Below are positions 13,172 through 18,073 of a DNA stretch of 22,273 nt, piece by piece. A program made the translations under genes and the position numbers. The first letter of the stretch is position 1, and each line of letters starts with the position of its first letter. The stretch lies in the IMG/VR virus record IMGVR_UViG_3300033388_004178, positions 881 to 23,153 of that record, one strand, 5' to 3'. Source of the stretch: a virus. A model generated the notes under the pieces. It was given only the letters and a program-made list of their open reading frames with translations, searched no databases and was not told the DNA's origin.

Positions 13172-13383
13172 CTTGCTCGTGCCGCCAGCCTCTTTGCGCG
13201 CATGCGCTCCCGGTTCTTCCGTCGCTCCTCTTCCGGGTCGCGGCTTGCTCGCAGCCGTCGCATACGCTCCCGGTTCGCCCTCCGTCGCTCGTCCTCCGCT
13301 ATGTGTGCAGCACAGTCCGGCGCGGCCTGCTCGGTGGCCCACTCTTCGAAGTCCGCCTCGTTGTTGTCGCTAAACCGAATCAC
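13021..13383 (-). CDS. 5' part of a frameshifted accessory gene with tandem basic repeats
   Basis: The GTG at 13383 overlaps the upstream stop as GTGA and follows junction repeat copy 2. The first 73 residues are protein-like: an acidic start FSDNNEADFEEWATEQAA, then two copies of a basic helix motif, DERRRANRERMRRLRASRD and EEERRKNRERMRAKRLAARA. After RQKK the frame degenerates into SFSASPSAP-like low-quality sequence to its stop at 13021, while the -1 frame becomes coherent (see 12890-13171). The basic repeats suggest nucleic-acid contact, but this is inference. If no frameshifting occurs, a 120-residue truncated product would be made. Confidence 0.6.
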   Translation of the reverse strand: MIRFSDNNEADFEEWATEQAAPDCAAHIAEDERRRANRERMRRLRASRDPEEERRKNRERMRAKRLAARARQKKHGSTSRGNCRRAHGKRSLFSASPSAPTPNSSPPSGCARRPRRKDGL

Positions 13384-13562
13384 TCCCCACCCCCTAGCGC
13401 CTGGATTGCCTCCGATCGGTCGCGTCCGCAGCGGTTGCAGACGTACCCCCTCGGCGTCCATTTGTAGCAGTGCGGGCACTCGATAAGCTCCGGCCCAAAC
13501 ATAGGGTAGGCGTCCACGTAGTCACCCGGAGCCGGGTACTCCTTGCGTTTTAGTTTTCGCAT
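13380..13562 (-). CDS. 60-residue zinc-ribbon protein with AIQALGGGE tail
   Basis: The basic N-terminus (MRKLKRKEYPAPGDYVDAYP) is followed by CPHC and CNRCG, 12 residues apart, which form a four-cysteine zinc ribbon around residues 29-46. The end is SEAIQALGGGE, shared with three neighbours. I start at the ATG (13562) in the TGATG overlap; a GTG one codon upstream is equally possible. Zinc ribbons this small often bind nucleic acid or act as adaptors, but nothing here fixes a target. It belongs to the small-gene block between the HNH nuclease and terS, where phages often carry accessory or anti-defence genes. Confidence 0.75.
   Translation of the reverse strand: MRKLKRKEYPAPGDYVDAYPMFGPELIECPHCYKWTPRGYVCNRCGRDRSEAIQALGGGE
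13382..13409 (-). repeat. Gene-junction repeat, copy 2
   Basis: Same 28-bp unit as copy 1, with GCAATC at its start and GGGGGT in the middle. It encodes the AIQALGGGE tail of the 60-residue zinc-ribbon protein and sits on the GTGA overlap that starts the gene at 13383. Confidence 0.9.
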
Positions 13563-13783
13563 CACTCCCCACCCCCTAGCGCCTGGATAGCCGCTCTTGG
13601 GTCGGCCATGATGACATCCCAGTGTCGCCGCACCAGACGGCCAAACGACTCCAGGTCGGATTCGATGATTGCCCGGTGCTCGTCAGGGCTTGGCGAGTTT
13701 TCTCCGCGCCTCCCGCAGACCGGGCAGACATAGGTGTCAGTGCAAGGGTGCCCGCACCCTCGGCACTCGTAACGGTAGGCCAC
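13562..13783 (-). CDS. 73-residue protein with N-terminal zinc ribbon and AIQALGGGE tail
   Basis: Near residues 7-23 the pattern CRGCGHPCTDTYVCPVCG gives two CxxC pairs, a rubredoxin- or zinc-ribbon-like knuckle. It is followed by an acidic helix (DEHRAIIESDLESFGRLVRR) and the shared tail AAIQALGGGE. It starts with GTG in a TAGTG overlap after junction repeat copy 4. The zinc ribbon resembles that of the next gene only in cysteine pattern, not in the other residues, so the common tail is not explained by simple whole-gene duplication. Function is unknown; a small DNA- or RNA-binding adaptor is the simplest guess. Confidence 0.75.
   Translation of the reverse strand: MAYRYECRGCGHPCTDTYVCPVCGRRGENSPSPDEHRAIIESDLESFGRLVRRHWDVIMADPRAAIQALGGGE
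13564..13591 (-). repeat. Gene-junction repeat, copy 3
   Basis: Same 28-bp unit, with GCTATC at its start. It encodes the AIQALGGGE tail of the 73-residue zinc-ribbon protein and runs into the GTGATG that starts the next gene at 13562 or 13565. Confidence 0.9.
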
Positions 13784-13953
13784 TACTCCCCACCCCCTAG
13801 CGCCTGGATTGCCACACCGCGCGGCCTCTCGCCGCCAGACGGGTGGAGCGCCAGAACCGTGCCATCCACCATGCGCACCATGCGCACCTTGCGCTTCTTC
13901 GGTGCCTTCTTGTGATTCGGCCGGGTGTCCGGCTTCTTTGGTTTTGGTTTCAC
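13783..13953 (-). CDS. 56-residue strongly basic protein with AIQALGGGE tail
   Basis: The product begins KPKPKKPDTRPNHKKAPKKR, is followed by a short strand-like MVRMVDGTVLALHP, and ends RGVAIQALGGGE. Start choice: GTG at 13953 has GGAGG seven bases upstream and forms GTGA with the previous stop; the frame upstream of it is shadow. The Lys/Pro-rich N-terminus suggests nucleic-acid binding. It is the first of four consecutive genes that share the junction repeat. No family is recognised. Confidence 0.68.
   Translation of the reverse strand: MKPKPKKPDTRPNHKKAPKKRKVRMVRMVDGTVLALHPSGGERPRGVAIQALGGGE
13785..13812 (-). repeat. Gene-junction repeat, copy 4
   Basis: Same 28-bp unit, with GCAATC at its start. 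It encodes the AIQALGGGE tail of the 56-residue basic protein and continues into TAGTG, where the stop and the next GTG start (13783) share one base. Confidence 0.9.
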
Positions 13954-14348
13954 GGCGCCGCCTCCAAAGCAGCGATGAGGGCTGCGGCTTCGGTGCGAGC
14001 CTGGAAACGCTGCCAGTACACGACGCCCGCGTCGACGCACTCAGCCTCGCACGACCACAAGCGGGGCCTAAGCGTGCACGGCGGATGAGTGACCACGCAG
14101 CACCCCCAAGCCTTCCGCACGTCCTCTAGCAAGAAGGCGCGGGTTCCGGGGTGGTCGAGATCGGGACATCGCTCCCAAAGATCGAACTGCGCAGACTCGG
14201 GACCGGAGAAGATCGGGTAACCGTTATCCTCGCGGAAACCGCAGCAGATCTCGCCGCCGCTCGTCGCGTCCATCATGCCAAGTTGCCAACCGCTGAACCG
14301 CGGGGATTGCAGCCAGTCGCGGGCGATCTTTTCGTTTGTGGTTCTCAT
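13950..14348 (-). CDS. 132-residue cysteine-rich accessory protein of unknown function
   Basis: I do not recognise this protein. It opens MRTTNEKIARDWLQS, a stretch shared with the 43-residue product at 12762-12893, then shows GEICCGFREDNGYPIFSG near residues 32-49 and LWERCPDLDHPGTRAFLLED near 58-77. A Cys-rich part follows (WGCCVVTHPPC near 81-91, WSCEAEC near 98-104), and the end is an Ala-rich helix. The Cys and His residues could bind metal. The ATG at 14348 has no Shine-Dalgarno sequence; a GC-rich hairpin followed by CTTTCGGGTT lies directly before it. The open frame further upstream only mirrors the 14411-14791 gene. It is the first gene of the accessory block. Confidence 0.68.
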   Translation of the reverse strand: MRTTNEKIARDWLQSPRFSGWQLGMMDATSGGEICCGFREDNGYPIFSGPESAQFDLWERCPDLDHPGTRAFLLEDVRKAWGCCVVTHPPCTLRPRLWSCEAECVDAGVVYWQRFQARTEAAALIAALEAAP

Positions 14349-14390
14349 AACCCGAAAGCCGGCACGCTCGCCCGTGGGCGCGTTACCGGC
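14349..14390 (-). promoter_or_regulatory. Hairpin plus CTTTCGGG element before the 14348 start
   Basis: On the minus strand a GC-rich stem-loop (GCCGG / CCGGC outer stem, with CGCCC / GGGCG inside) is followed by CTTTCGGGTT and then the ATG. The 17245 start has the same layout. It may be a weak terminator, an attenuator or a leader hairpin that sets translation; there is only a short T run. Confidence 0.45.
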
Positions 14391-14410
14391 TGGCGTGGGG
14401 CGGTGGTGGG

Positions 14411-14791
14411 TTACGACGTGAGGGCCTCTGCGAGGTCGACGAGGGCCTCGGCCATGGTGGCGCGGGCCTTCGTGCTCACACCGGGCAGAATGCCGCGGCC
14501 GTCGTGAACGCGGGCCTTTTGCGTTTTGGGCCAGTGTTCGATCGTCAAAAGCGCGGTCGGGCCCATCTTTTCGCGGGCTAGGTCCTCGATCCAAAGCTCG
14601 AGCACTTTCACGGCGAGGCGGTTTTCGAGGTCGGGGCAATCGGTGAACGCCCCGGCGTGGTCGGGGTGCGGAAGCTGGCGCATGGCGACGGGGAAACGGC
14701 CGCGCGTGGCGCGATACCAGTCCATGAAACCGGCCGCGCGGGCGCGAAGTGCGAGGGCGTCGAGGTCTTGGCGGTGATGTGTGGTGCTCAT
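14411..14791 (-). CDS. 126-residue phage protein of unknown function
   Basis: The product opens MSTTHHRQDLDALALRARA and has a helix with ENRLAVKVLELWIEDLAREK near residues 56-75, a strand TALLTIEHWPKT, and a closing helix ARATMAEALVDLAEALTS. No family is recognised; the fold looks alpha/beta. The start has no Shine-Dalgarno sequence and lies a few bases after a promoter-like element, so the mRNA may be leaderless. It is followed, after about 60 bases with a hairpin, by the accessory block. The MSTT opening is shared with genes at 17723 and 17245. Confidence 0.72.
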   Translation of the reverse strand: MSTTHHRQDLDALALRARAAGFMDWYRATRGRFPVAMRQLPHPDHAGAFTDCPDLENRLAVKVLELWIEDLAREKMGPTALLTIEHWPKTQKARVHDGRGILPGVSTKARATMAEALVDLAEALTS

Positions 14792-14837
14792 CGGTGTGTG
14801 ATACTCGCTCGGTGACTGTTCTATTTCAACTATTTTT
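14792..14837 (-). promoter_or_regulatory. Promoter-like element, copy A (before the 14791 gene)
   Basis: On the minus strand AAAAATAGTTGAAATA is followed after 17 bases by GTATCAC and, six bases later, by the ATG. TTGAAA with GAGTAT 17 bases downstream can serve as -35 and -10, which would place the transcript start within a few bases of the ATG. A second copy with the same spacing precedes the 17723 gene. The element overlaps the HNH stop codon. Confidence 0.6.
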
Positions 14838-15189
14838 CAGAATCTTCGCCGACTGAACGCGCGATCAGTTCGGCCTCGTCGCGCCCTCCCTCGAGCACAG
14901 CCGCCCACCCCTGCGCATGCTGTCGGGTGTGGCACGGGCGGCAAAGCGGGATCAGGTTGCCCGCACCGTCGTCGAGGCGCGCGTGACCGCCTGCGCCGCG
15001 GCTTTTCACGTGGGCCGGGTCGGACGGGCCCGGGGCACCGCAGGCGCAGCAGGGAAGGGCCCTGACGTGGTCTGCGAGGGGGCCGAAATCCCGCTCGCGC
15101 CTCCTGGCCGCGCGTTCAGGGTTGCGCGAGCGCAGGCGGCCCGTCCTACGCAGCGGGGTTCGCCGTTTCAGGGGGCCGCCGCGTTTCAT
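14830..15189 (-). CDS. HNH endonuclease
   Basis: The 119-residue protein has a basic N-terminus (MKRGGPLKRRTPLRRTGRL) and a zinc-bound HNH core. The core shows PCCACG with Cys47/Cys50, SDPAHVKSRGAGG with His60, GNLIPLC with Asn78, and CRPCHTRQH with Cys83, Cys86, His87 and His91. This matches the small phage HNH type that recurs near terminase genes and can nick DNA during packaging; some relatives act elsewhere, including RecA-dependent nucleases. I start at ATG 15189, which shares TGATG with the previous stop; open codons upstream are shadow. It lies about 2 kb upstream of terS, separated by the small-gene block. Confidence 0.88.
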   Translation of the reverse strand: MKRGGPLKRRTPLRRTGRLRSRNPERAARRRERDFGPLADHVRALPCCACGAPGPSDPAHVKSRGAGGHARLDDGAGNLIPLCRPCHTRQHAQGWAAVLEGGRDEAELIARSVGEDSEK

Positions 15190-15485
15190 CAGAAGGTGAA
15201 CACTCCCCCGACCTGATGATCCCGGCTCGGCTTCGGCCCGGGCTTTGCCCCTTGGCGCGGTGGCCTCGGTCGGATCGTTGTCTCCTCGGGGATGCCCGCG
15301 GCCTCGCATGCCTGCGCGATGACGTGCTCGATCGCGGTCGAGTACCCGGGCAGCGCCTTGATCGAGATCTCGCCCTTTTCGTGCAGGTGTTCGGCCAGCT
15401 TCTCGAGGCGCTGCGCCGTCAGGCGCTTGACGCTGATCGAGACCCTCGTTTGTCGTTTTCCCATGTTTCGCTTTGCTCTTTTCAT
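15189..15485 (-). CDS. Small basic protein, ribbon-helix-helix-like regulator candidate
   Basis: The 98-residue product starts KRAKRNMGKRQTRVSISVKR, with the strand-like RVSISV followed by a helix LTAQRLEKLAEHLHEKGE and a second helix YSTAIEHVIAQACEAAG. This fits the strand-helix-helix order of small DNA-binding regulators. The C-terminus is Pro/Arg-rich (RPRPPRQGAKPGPKPSRDH). It starts with an ATG that forms ATGA with the stop of the 26-residue membrane peptide and ends in TGATG with the HNH gene. The regulator call is inference from pattern; no operator is identified. Confidence 0.6.
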   Translation of the reverse strand: MKRAKRNMGKRQTRVSISVKRLTAQRLEKLAEHLHEKGEISIKALPGYSTAIEHVIAQACEAAGIPEETTIRPRPPRQGAKPGPKPSRDHQVGGVFTF

Positions 15486-15562
15486 TGCTTCCAAATTTTG
15501 ACCATCAGCACCGCCGCGAAAGCAAACTCGGCGATCACCAGTAGGATGAAAATCGCGTTCAC
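15482..15562 (-). CDS. 26-residue membrane peptide, lysis-module candidate
   Basis: Nearly the whole product is a membrane helix: MNAIFILLVIAEFAFAAVLM and a basic VKIWKQ end. It starts with GTG in a GTGA overlap with the lysozyme-like stop, and its own stop overlaps the next ATG as ATGA, so translation of all three is coupled. A single-helix peptide directly after a peptidoglycan hydrolase suggests a holin-like or release role, but it is far smaller than usual holins. The coupling at both ends makes it more likely a real gene than a chance ORF. Confidence 0.6.
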   Translation of the reverse strand: MNAIFILLVIAEFAFAAVLMVKIWKQ

Positions 15563-16101
15563 GGTCGCCCCGCGTCCGCCAGGTTGATCGGCTGGTAGCA
15601 GTCGAACCCGCGCGCCTGCATGTAGGGGCAGATCGATCGCGTGGTCTGGTCCTGCATCCATCCCGAGCACTCGCCGACACCGGTCACGCACTCGTGACGG
15701 CCCGCGAATACCGCGTGAACGTCCCAAGGGGTCCGCGCCCCGTAGCGCTTGACCGCTCGGCGCCAGATCGAGGCGAGTTCCTCGGCCGTCTGACGCGGGT
15801 CGCACATGTTTTCGATGCGCGCCCCGAAATAGCGCTCGGACATGCCGTGCATCCCGAGGCCCGTGTTTTCGTCGTGTCGCCGGCTCGGACGCCAGCCCGT
15901 TTCGCGCTCGCCTGCGCTGTCGAGGAAGGCCAGGAACACCGGCTTCGCGCCCCGGGCTTTCATGTGCTCGAGGGCGAGTTGACGCGCTCCCTCGCGCTGC
16001 GTCTTGTTCCAGTAGATCCGCGGGCCCTCGACGGGGTCGCACGCGAACAGTTCGCTCGGGTCGACGAGCGCCGCCCAGATCCTGATCAGCCAGTAGATCA
16101 C
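15559..16101 (-). CDS. Lysozyme / transglycosylase-like (SLT-type) peptidoglycan hydrolase
   Basis: The 180-residue protein opens with a membrane or export segment (MIYWLIRIWAALVDPSELF). The core has FLAFLDSAGERETGWRPS, where Glu67 in the ETG context matches the catalytic glutamate of soluble lytic transglycosylases, followed by HDENTGLGMHG near residues 76-86, the GLMQI-like position. ASIWRRAVKRYGARTPWDVH and VFAGRHEC then form a helical end with six cysteines overall, which suits a protein that folds outside the cytoplasm. It should cut the glycan strand. Start is GTG at 16101, forming GTGA with the 24-residue peptide stop. The assignment to this class is by motif only. Confidence 0.72.
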   Translation of the reverse strand: MIYWLIRIWAALVDPSELFACDPVEGPRIYWNKTQREGARQLALEHMKARGAKPVFLAFLDSAGERETGWRPSRRHDENTGLGMHGMSERYFGARIENMCDPRQTAEELASIWRRAVKRYGARTPWDVHAVFAGRHECVTGVGECSGWMQDQTTRSICPYMQARGFDCYQPINLADAGRP

Positions 16102-16172
16102 CGGCGAAACAGCCCTTTCAGCGCGGCCTGGATCCAGAACAGCGGGGCGCATGGTGCGGGGAACCAGTACAT
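16098..16172 (-). CDS. 24-residue hydrophobic peptide coupled to the lysozyme-like gene
   Basis: The product is MYWFPAPCAPLFWIQAALKG plus a basic LFRR end: short, aromatic and hydrophobic. It starts at an ATG that shares TGATG with the stop of the DnaA-like gene, and its stop overlaps the lysozyme GTG as GTGA. The exact fit between two neighbours argues that it is translated, perhaps as a leader whose translation controls the lysozyme, or as a membrane peptide. It is too short for a family assignment. Confidence 0.5.
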   Translation of the reverse strand: MYWFPAPCAPLFWIQAALKGLFRR

Positions 16173-16501
16173 CACGGAAGCATCCTCGAGGCGCGGGTTT
16201 TCAGGTGGCTGACGACCTGACCGCGCTTTGTGTCGGTGGCGATCTTGCGCCAATAGTAGAAATTCGACCGATCGCCTGCGTTCAGGTACGCGACGACCTG
16301 CGCCGGCGCCAACCCGAGGCGCTCATGCAGCAGCATCGCGGCCGCAGCCCGGGCCGATGTGTGGCGCGAGTCTTTCGACGGACTGCGGATCGATTTCATG
16401 CTGACGGAAGCCGCCTCGGCGACCGCCTGAACGATGCGCTTTCGTTCGTCCTCGAAAATCGGGCGCCCGCACCCCTGACAGTATCGCTTGCCTTTTTTCA
16501 C
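16172..16501 (-). CDS. Orphan DnaA domain IV-like DNA-binding protein
   Basis: The 109-residue product has a CQGCG motif (Cys8/Cys11) at the N-terminus and, from about residue 35, the pattern of the DnaA C-terminal domain. SIRSPSKDSRHTSARAAAAM resembles the SpsRxRxxvxARxiAmyL helix, followed by LLHERLGLAPAQVVAYLNAG, and then DRSNFYYW at the place of the DHSTVxxA signature that contacts DnaA boxes. No AAA+ domain is present. Such orphan domains could compete with host DnaA for its boxes or mark the phage origin. GTG at 16501 overlaps the previous stop as GTGA. The DnaA resemblance is clear by eye, but the function is inferred. Confidence 0.72.
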   Translation of the reverse strand: MKKGKRYCQGCGRPIFEDERKRIVQAVAEAASVSMKSIRSPSKDSRHTSARAAAAMLLHERLGLAPAQVVAYLNAGDRSNFYYWRKIATDTKRGQVVSHLKTRASRMLP

Positions 16502-16686
16502 TTGTTTTTCAGCTCCTCGACACCGGTCACGCGCAGGACGGTGAACTGTTCGCCGCCCTGGTTCGCTCTGATGTAGCTATCCCGAACGCCGAACGCGTTT
16601 CCGCGAACGGACGTGACGAGGTACGGCGCCCGCGTCTCGGCGTGAATGACTATGAAGTACTCGCGTTTTAGATCCTGAGTGCCCAT
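16498..16686 (-). CDS. 62-residue protein of unknown function
   Basis: The product (opening MGTQDLKREYFIVIHAETRA and ending in VLRVTGVEELKNK) is a small strand-rich protein with an EYFIVI strand, an APYLVTSVRG strand and a short charged helix. No family is recognised. The ATG at 16686 has GAGGGG five bases upstream and lies inside the end of the previous gene. The longer open frame upstream is shadow. Confidence 0.7.
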   Translation of the reverse strand: MGTQDLKREYFIVIHAETRAPYLVTSVRGNAFGVRDSYIRANQGGEQFTVLRVTGVEELKNK

Positions 16687-16940
16687 TGCAACCCCTCGTG
16701 AAAAACCCGATCGGCCCCGGTGTGGCGGGTGACCTCGTCGCTCGTGATCCCGTTGATCGCCTTGAATCGCTCGAGGGCGTCGCGGCTCACTTTCAGCAGG
16801 AGGCCGCCGGTCTCGCCGCAGCCTCGCTCGGTGGCGGTGACCTCGGTCATCCCCTCGGCCGAGATCCGCTGCGTGGCCGTCTCGACCGTCAGCGCATTGT
16901 CCTGATCTAGTTGGATCACGGTGGTGATCGTGACTTTCAT
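16668..16940 (-). CDS. 90-residue protein of unknown function
   Basis: The product opens with a strand pair (KVTITTVIQLDQDNALTVET), has a Cys in TERGCGETGG, and ends with a helical part (SRDALERFKAINGITSDEVT, then HEGLQWALRI). No family is recognised. It starts with ATGA overlapping the previous stop, and its end is overlapped by the 62-residue gene for about 19 bases. Confidence 0.72.
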   Translation of the reverse strand: MKVTITTVIQLDQDNALTVETATQRISAEGMTEVTATERGCGETGGLLLKVSRDALERFKAINGITSDEVTRHTGADRVFHEGLQWALRI

Positions 16941-17245
16941 CGGCCGAACTCCTGATCGAAAGCCTCGCGGTGCGCGTCATAAGCGTCCTCGCGCAGCGCG
17001 TCGTTTTTCGAGCGCTCAAAATCAGGATCGCCGTTTCGGTGGCGTTCCTGTTCGGCCTCCTCGGCCCGATAGTTGTCGAGGCACTCGACGGCGTGATCGA
17101 ACTCCCAACCGCCGAGGACGGCCTCGAGGTCAACGTCGCATTCGTCCTCGAGGTACACGGCGAGGCGCCCGATCAGCGCGTCGCGCTCGGCGATCTTTTG
17201 CCGATAGCCCTGGATCTCGGTGATTCTGTCTTTCGTGGTGCTCAC
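16937..17245 (-). CDS. 102-residue acidic helical protein of unknown function
   Basis: The product opens MSTTKDRITEIQGYRQKIAE, a coiled-coil-like helix, continues with an acidic DECDVDLEAVLGGWEFDHAV, and ends in a charged tail with DALREDAYDAHREAFDQEFG. No family is recognised. The GTG start lies immediately after the hairpin-CTTTCGGGGT element and shows no other ribosome-binding site. It shares the MSTT opening, and the DNA around it, with genes at 17723 and 14791. Confidence 0.7.
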   Translation of the reverse strand: MSTTKDRITEIQGYRQKIAERDALIGRLAVYLEDECDVDLEAVLGGWEFDHAVECLDNYRAEEAEQERHRNGDPDFERSKNDALREDAYDAHREAFDQEFGR

Positions 17246-17281
17246 ACCCCGAAAGCCCCGTCCGCTTGCGCGGTACGGGGC
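17246..17281 (-). promoter_or_regulatory. Hairpin plus CTTTCGGG element before the 17245 start
   Basis: On the minus strand CCCCGT and ACGGGG form a stem around CCGCGCAAGCGG-like inner pairing, followed by CTTTCGGGGT and the GTG start. The same layout precedes the 14348 gene. A terminator, attenuator or RNA-processing site are all possible; the T run is too short for a strong terminator. Confidence 0.45.
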
Positions 17282-17303
17282 GGGGGTCGATTGGCGGCCG
17301 GGG

Positions 17304-17723
17304 CTACACGCGGCCCGACTGGTAGGCCATCCGCTCGCGCCATTCGTCGCGCTCGTCGATCATGCGGGCCCAATCCTCGGCGTTTTGCTCGTGACGGGCC
17401 TCGTCGATTTCGTCTTTTGCGTCACTGATGATCCGATCGAGGATCGAGAAAACGGCCTCCTCGGCGTGCGCGACGTGGCGCTCGGTCTCGCAGACGCGCA
17501 GCTCCTCGCCGTCACAAAAGAGGTCGAGTTTGACCTCCTCGCCGTAAAGCTCGATCTCGATCGTGGTGGTCGCGTAGTCCTCGGACCCCTCGCGGTCTTC
17601 GCCGAGTTCGATTTCGAAGGTCAGGCCCTTGGCGTACTTGGGGAACGCAACGGCGACGGCGACGGCCTTTGCGATCGCGGGGTGGACTTCATGGGTCTGG
17701 CTGGCTTGCTCGGTGGTGCTCAT
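17304..17723 (-). CDS. 139-residue acidic protein of unknown function
   Basis: The product opens MSTTEQASQTHEVHPAIAKA, then an AVAVAFPKYAKGLTFEIELG segment, an acidic strand pair (YATTTIEIELYGEEVKLDLF, CDGEELRVCE), and a helical end DAKDEIDEARHEQNAEDWAR. It is very acidic, which is common in phage host-takeover proteins or DNA mimics, but no family is recognised and mimicry is only a possibility. It is the first gene after the 17771-17804 terminator and lies a few bases after promoter-like copy B without a Shine-Dalgarno sequence, so a leaderless start is likely. Confidence 0.73.
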   Translation of the reverse strand: MSTTEQASQTHEVHPAIAKAVAVAVAFPKYAKGLTFEIELGEDREGSEDYATTTIEIELYGEEVKLDLFCDGEELRVCETERHVAHAEEAVFSILDRIISDAKDEIDEARHEQNAEDWARMIDERDEWRERMAYQSGRV

Positions 17724-17771
17724 CTTGTGGGGTGATACTTGCGCGCGGCCGGTCTTATTTCAACTATTTTT
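17724..17771 (-). promoter_or_regulatory. Promoter-like element, copy B (before the 17723 gene)
   Basis: On the minus strand AAAAATAGTTGAAATA is followed after 17 bases by GTATCAC and, eight bases later, by the ATG. Spacing and sequence match copy A at 14792-14837 while the bases between the two boxes differ, which argues for selection on the boxes. It lies directly downstream of a strong terminator, as expected for a new transcript. Confidence 0.65.
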
Positions 17772-17804
17772 AAAAAAGTGAAAGCCGGGGTTTTCGCCCC
17801 GGCT
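17771..17804 (-). terminator. Rho-independent terminator (minus strand)
   Basis: On the minus strand an 8-bp stem (AGCCGGGG / CCCCGGCT) with a CGAAAA loop is followed by TTCACTTTTTT. It lies 21 bases after the stop of the spanin-like gene and should end the early leftward transcript; promoter-like copy B begins where it ends. Confidence 0.9.
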
Positions 17805-17824
17805 CCGGTGTTCAGTGTGCGCGA

Positions 17825-18073
17825 CTATCGCGCGGAGCTGATACAGCGTTCGGTGCGCTCGATCAGGTCGATGGTTTCATCGATCGCCGCGTCCTCGCGG
17901 GCTCGCAGGCGAGCGGGTAGCTTGCGCAGGTACTCGACGGCCTTTTTCGGCTCTGCGAACGCTGCAGACAGCTTCCCGTCTGTCAGCGCGCACGCCGAGA
18001 CCCTGACCACCTGGCCGCGCTCGCAAGCCGCCAGGGTGGCGCACAGCGCCGCGACGAGGGCCAGCCTACGCAT
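17825..18073 (-). CDS. Small lipoprotein, outer spanin (Rz1-like) candidate
   Basis: The 82-residue product has a lipoprotein signal: RRLALVAALCATLAAC with a lipobox LAAC near residues 14-17, so it should be lipid-anchored at Cys17. The mature part is helical (EPKKAVEYLRKLPARLRARE and DAAIDETIDLIERTERC). Rz1-type outer spanins are short lipoproteins encoded with a holin, although most are proline-rich, which this is not. The ATG at 18073 overlaps the upstream membrane-protein stop by eight bases and has GGGGG nine bases before it. Open codons further upstream are shadow. It is the last gene before the terminator. Confidence 0.62.
   Translation of the reverse strand: MRRLALVAALCATLAACERGQVVRVSACALTDGKLSAAFAEPKKAVEYLRKLPARLRAREDAAIDETIDLIERTERCISSAR

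Noticed and set aside
12892-13812. Four regularly placed 28-bp repeats could suggest a CRISPR array
   Set aside because: The intervals are unequal (about 150 to 460 bases), they are protein-coding, and the repeats are part of reading frames and start sites; no leader or cas gene is present.
13954-14040. Extended start for the basic AIQALGGGE-tailed protein at 14040
   Set aside because: The extra codons mirror the end of the preceding gene; GTG at 13953 has GGAGG seven bases upstream and a GTGA overlap.
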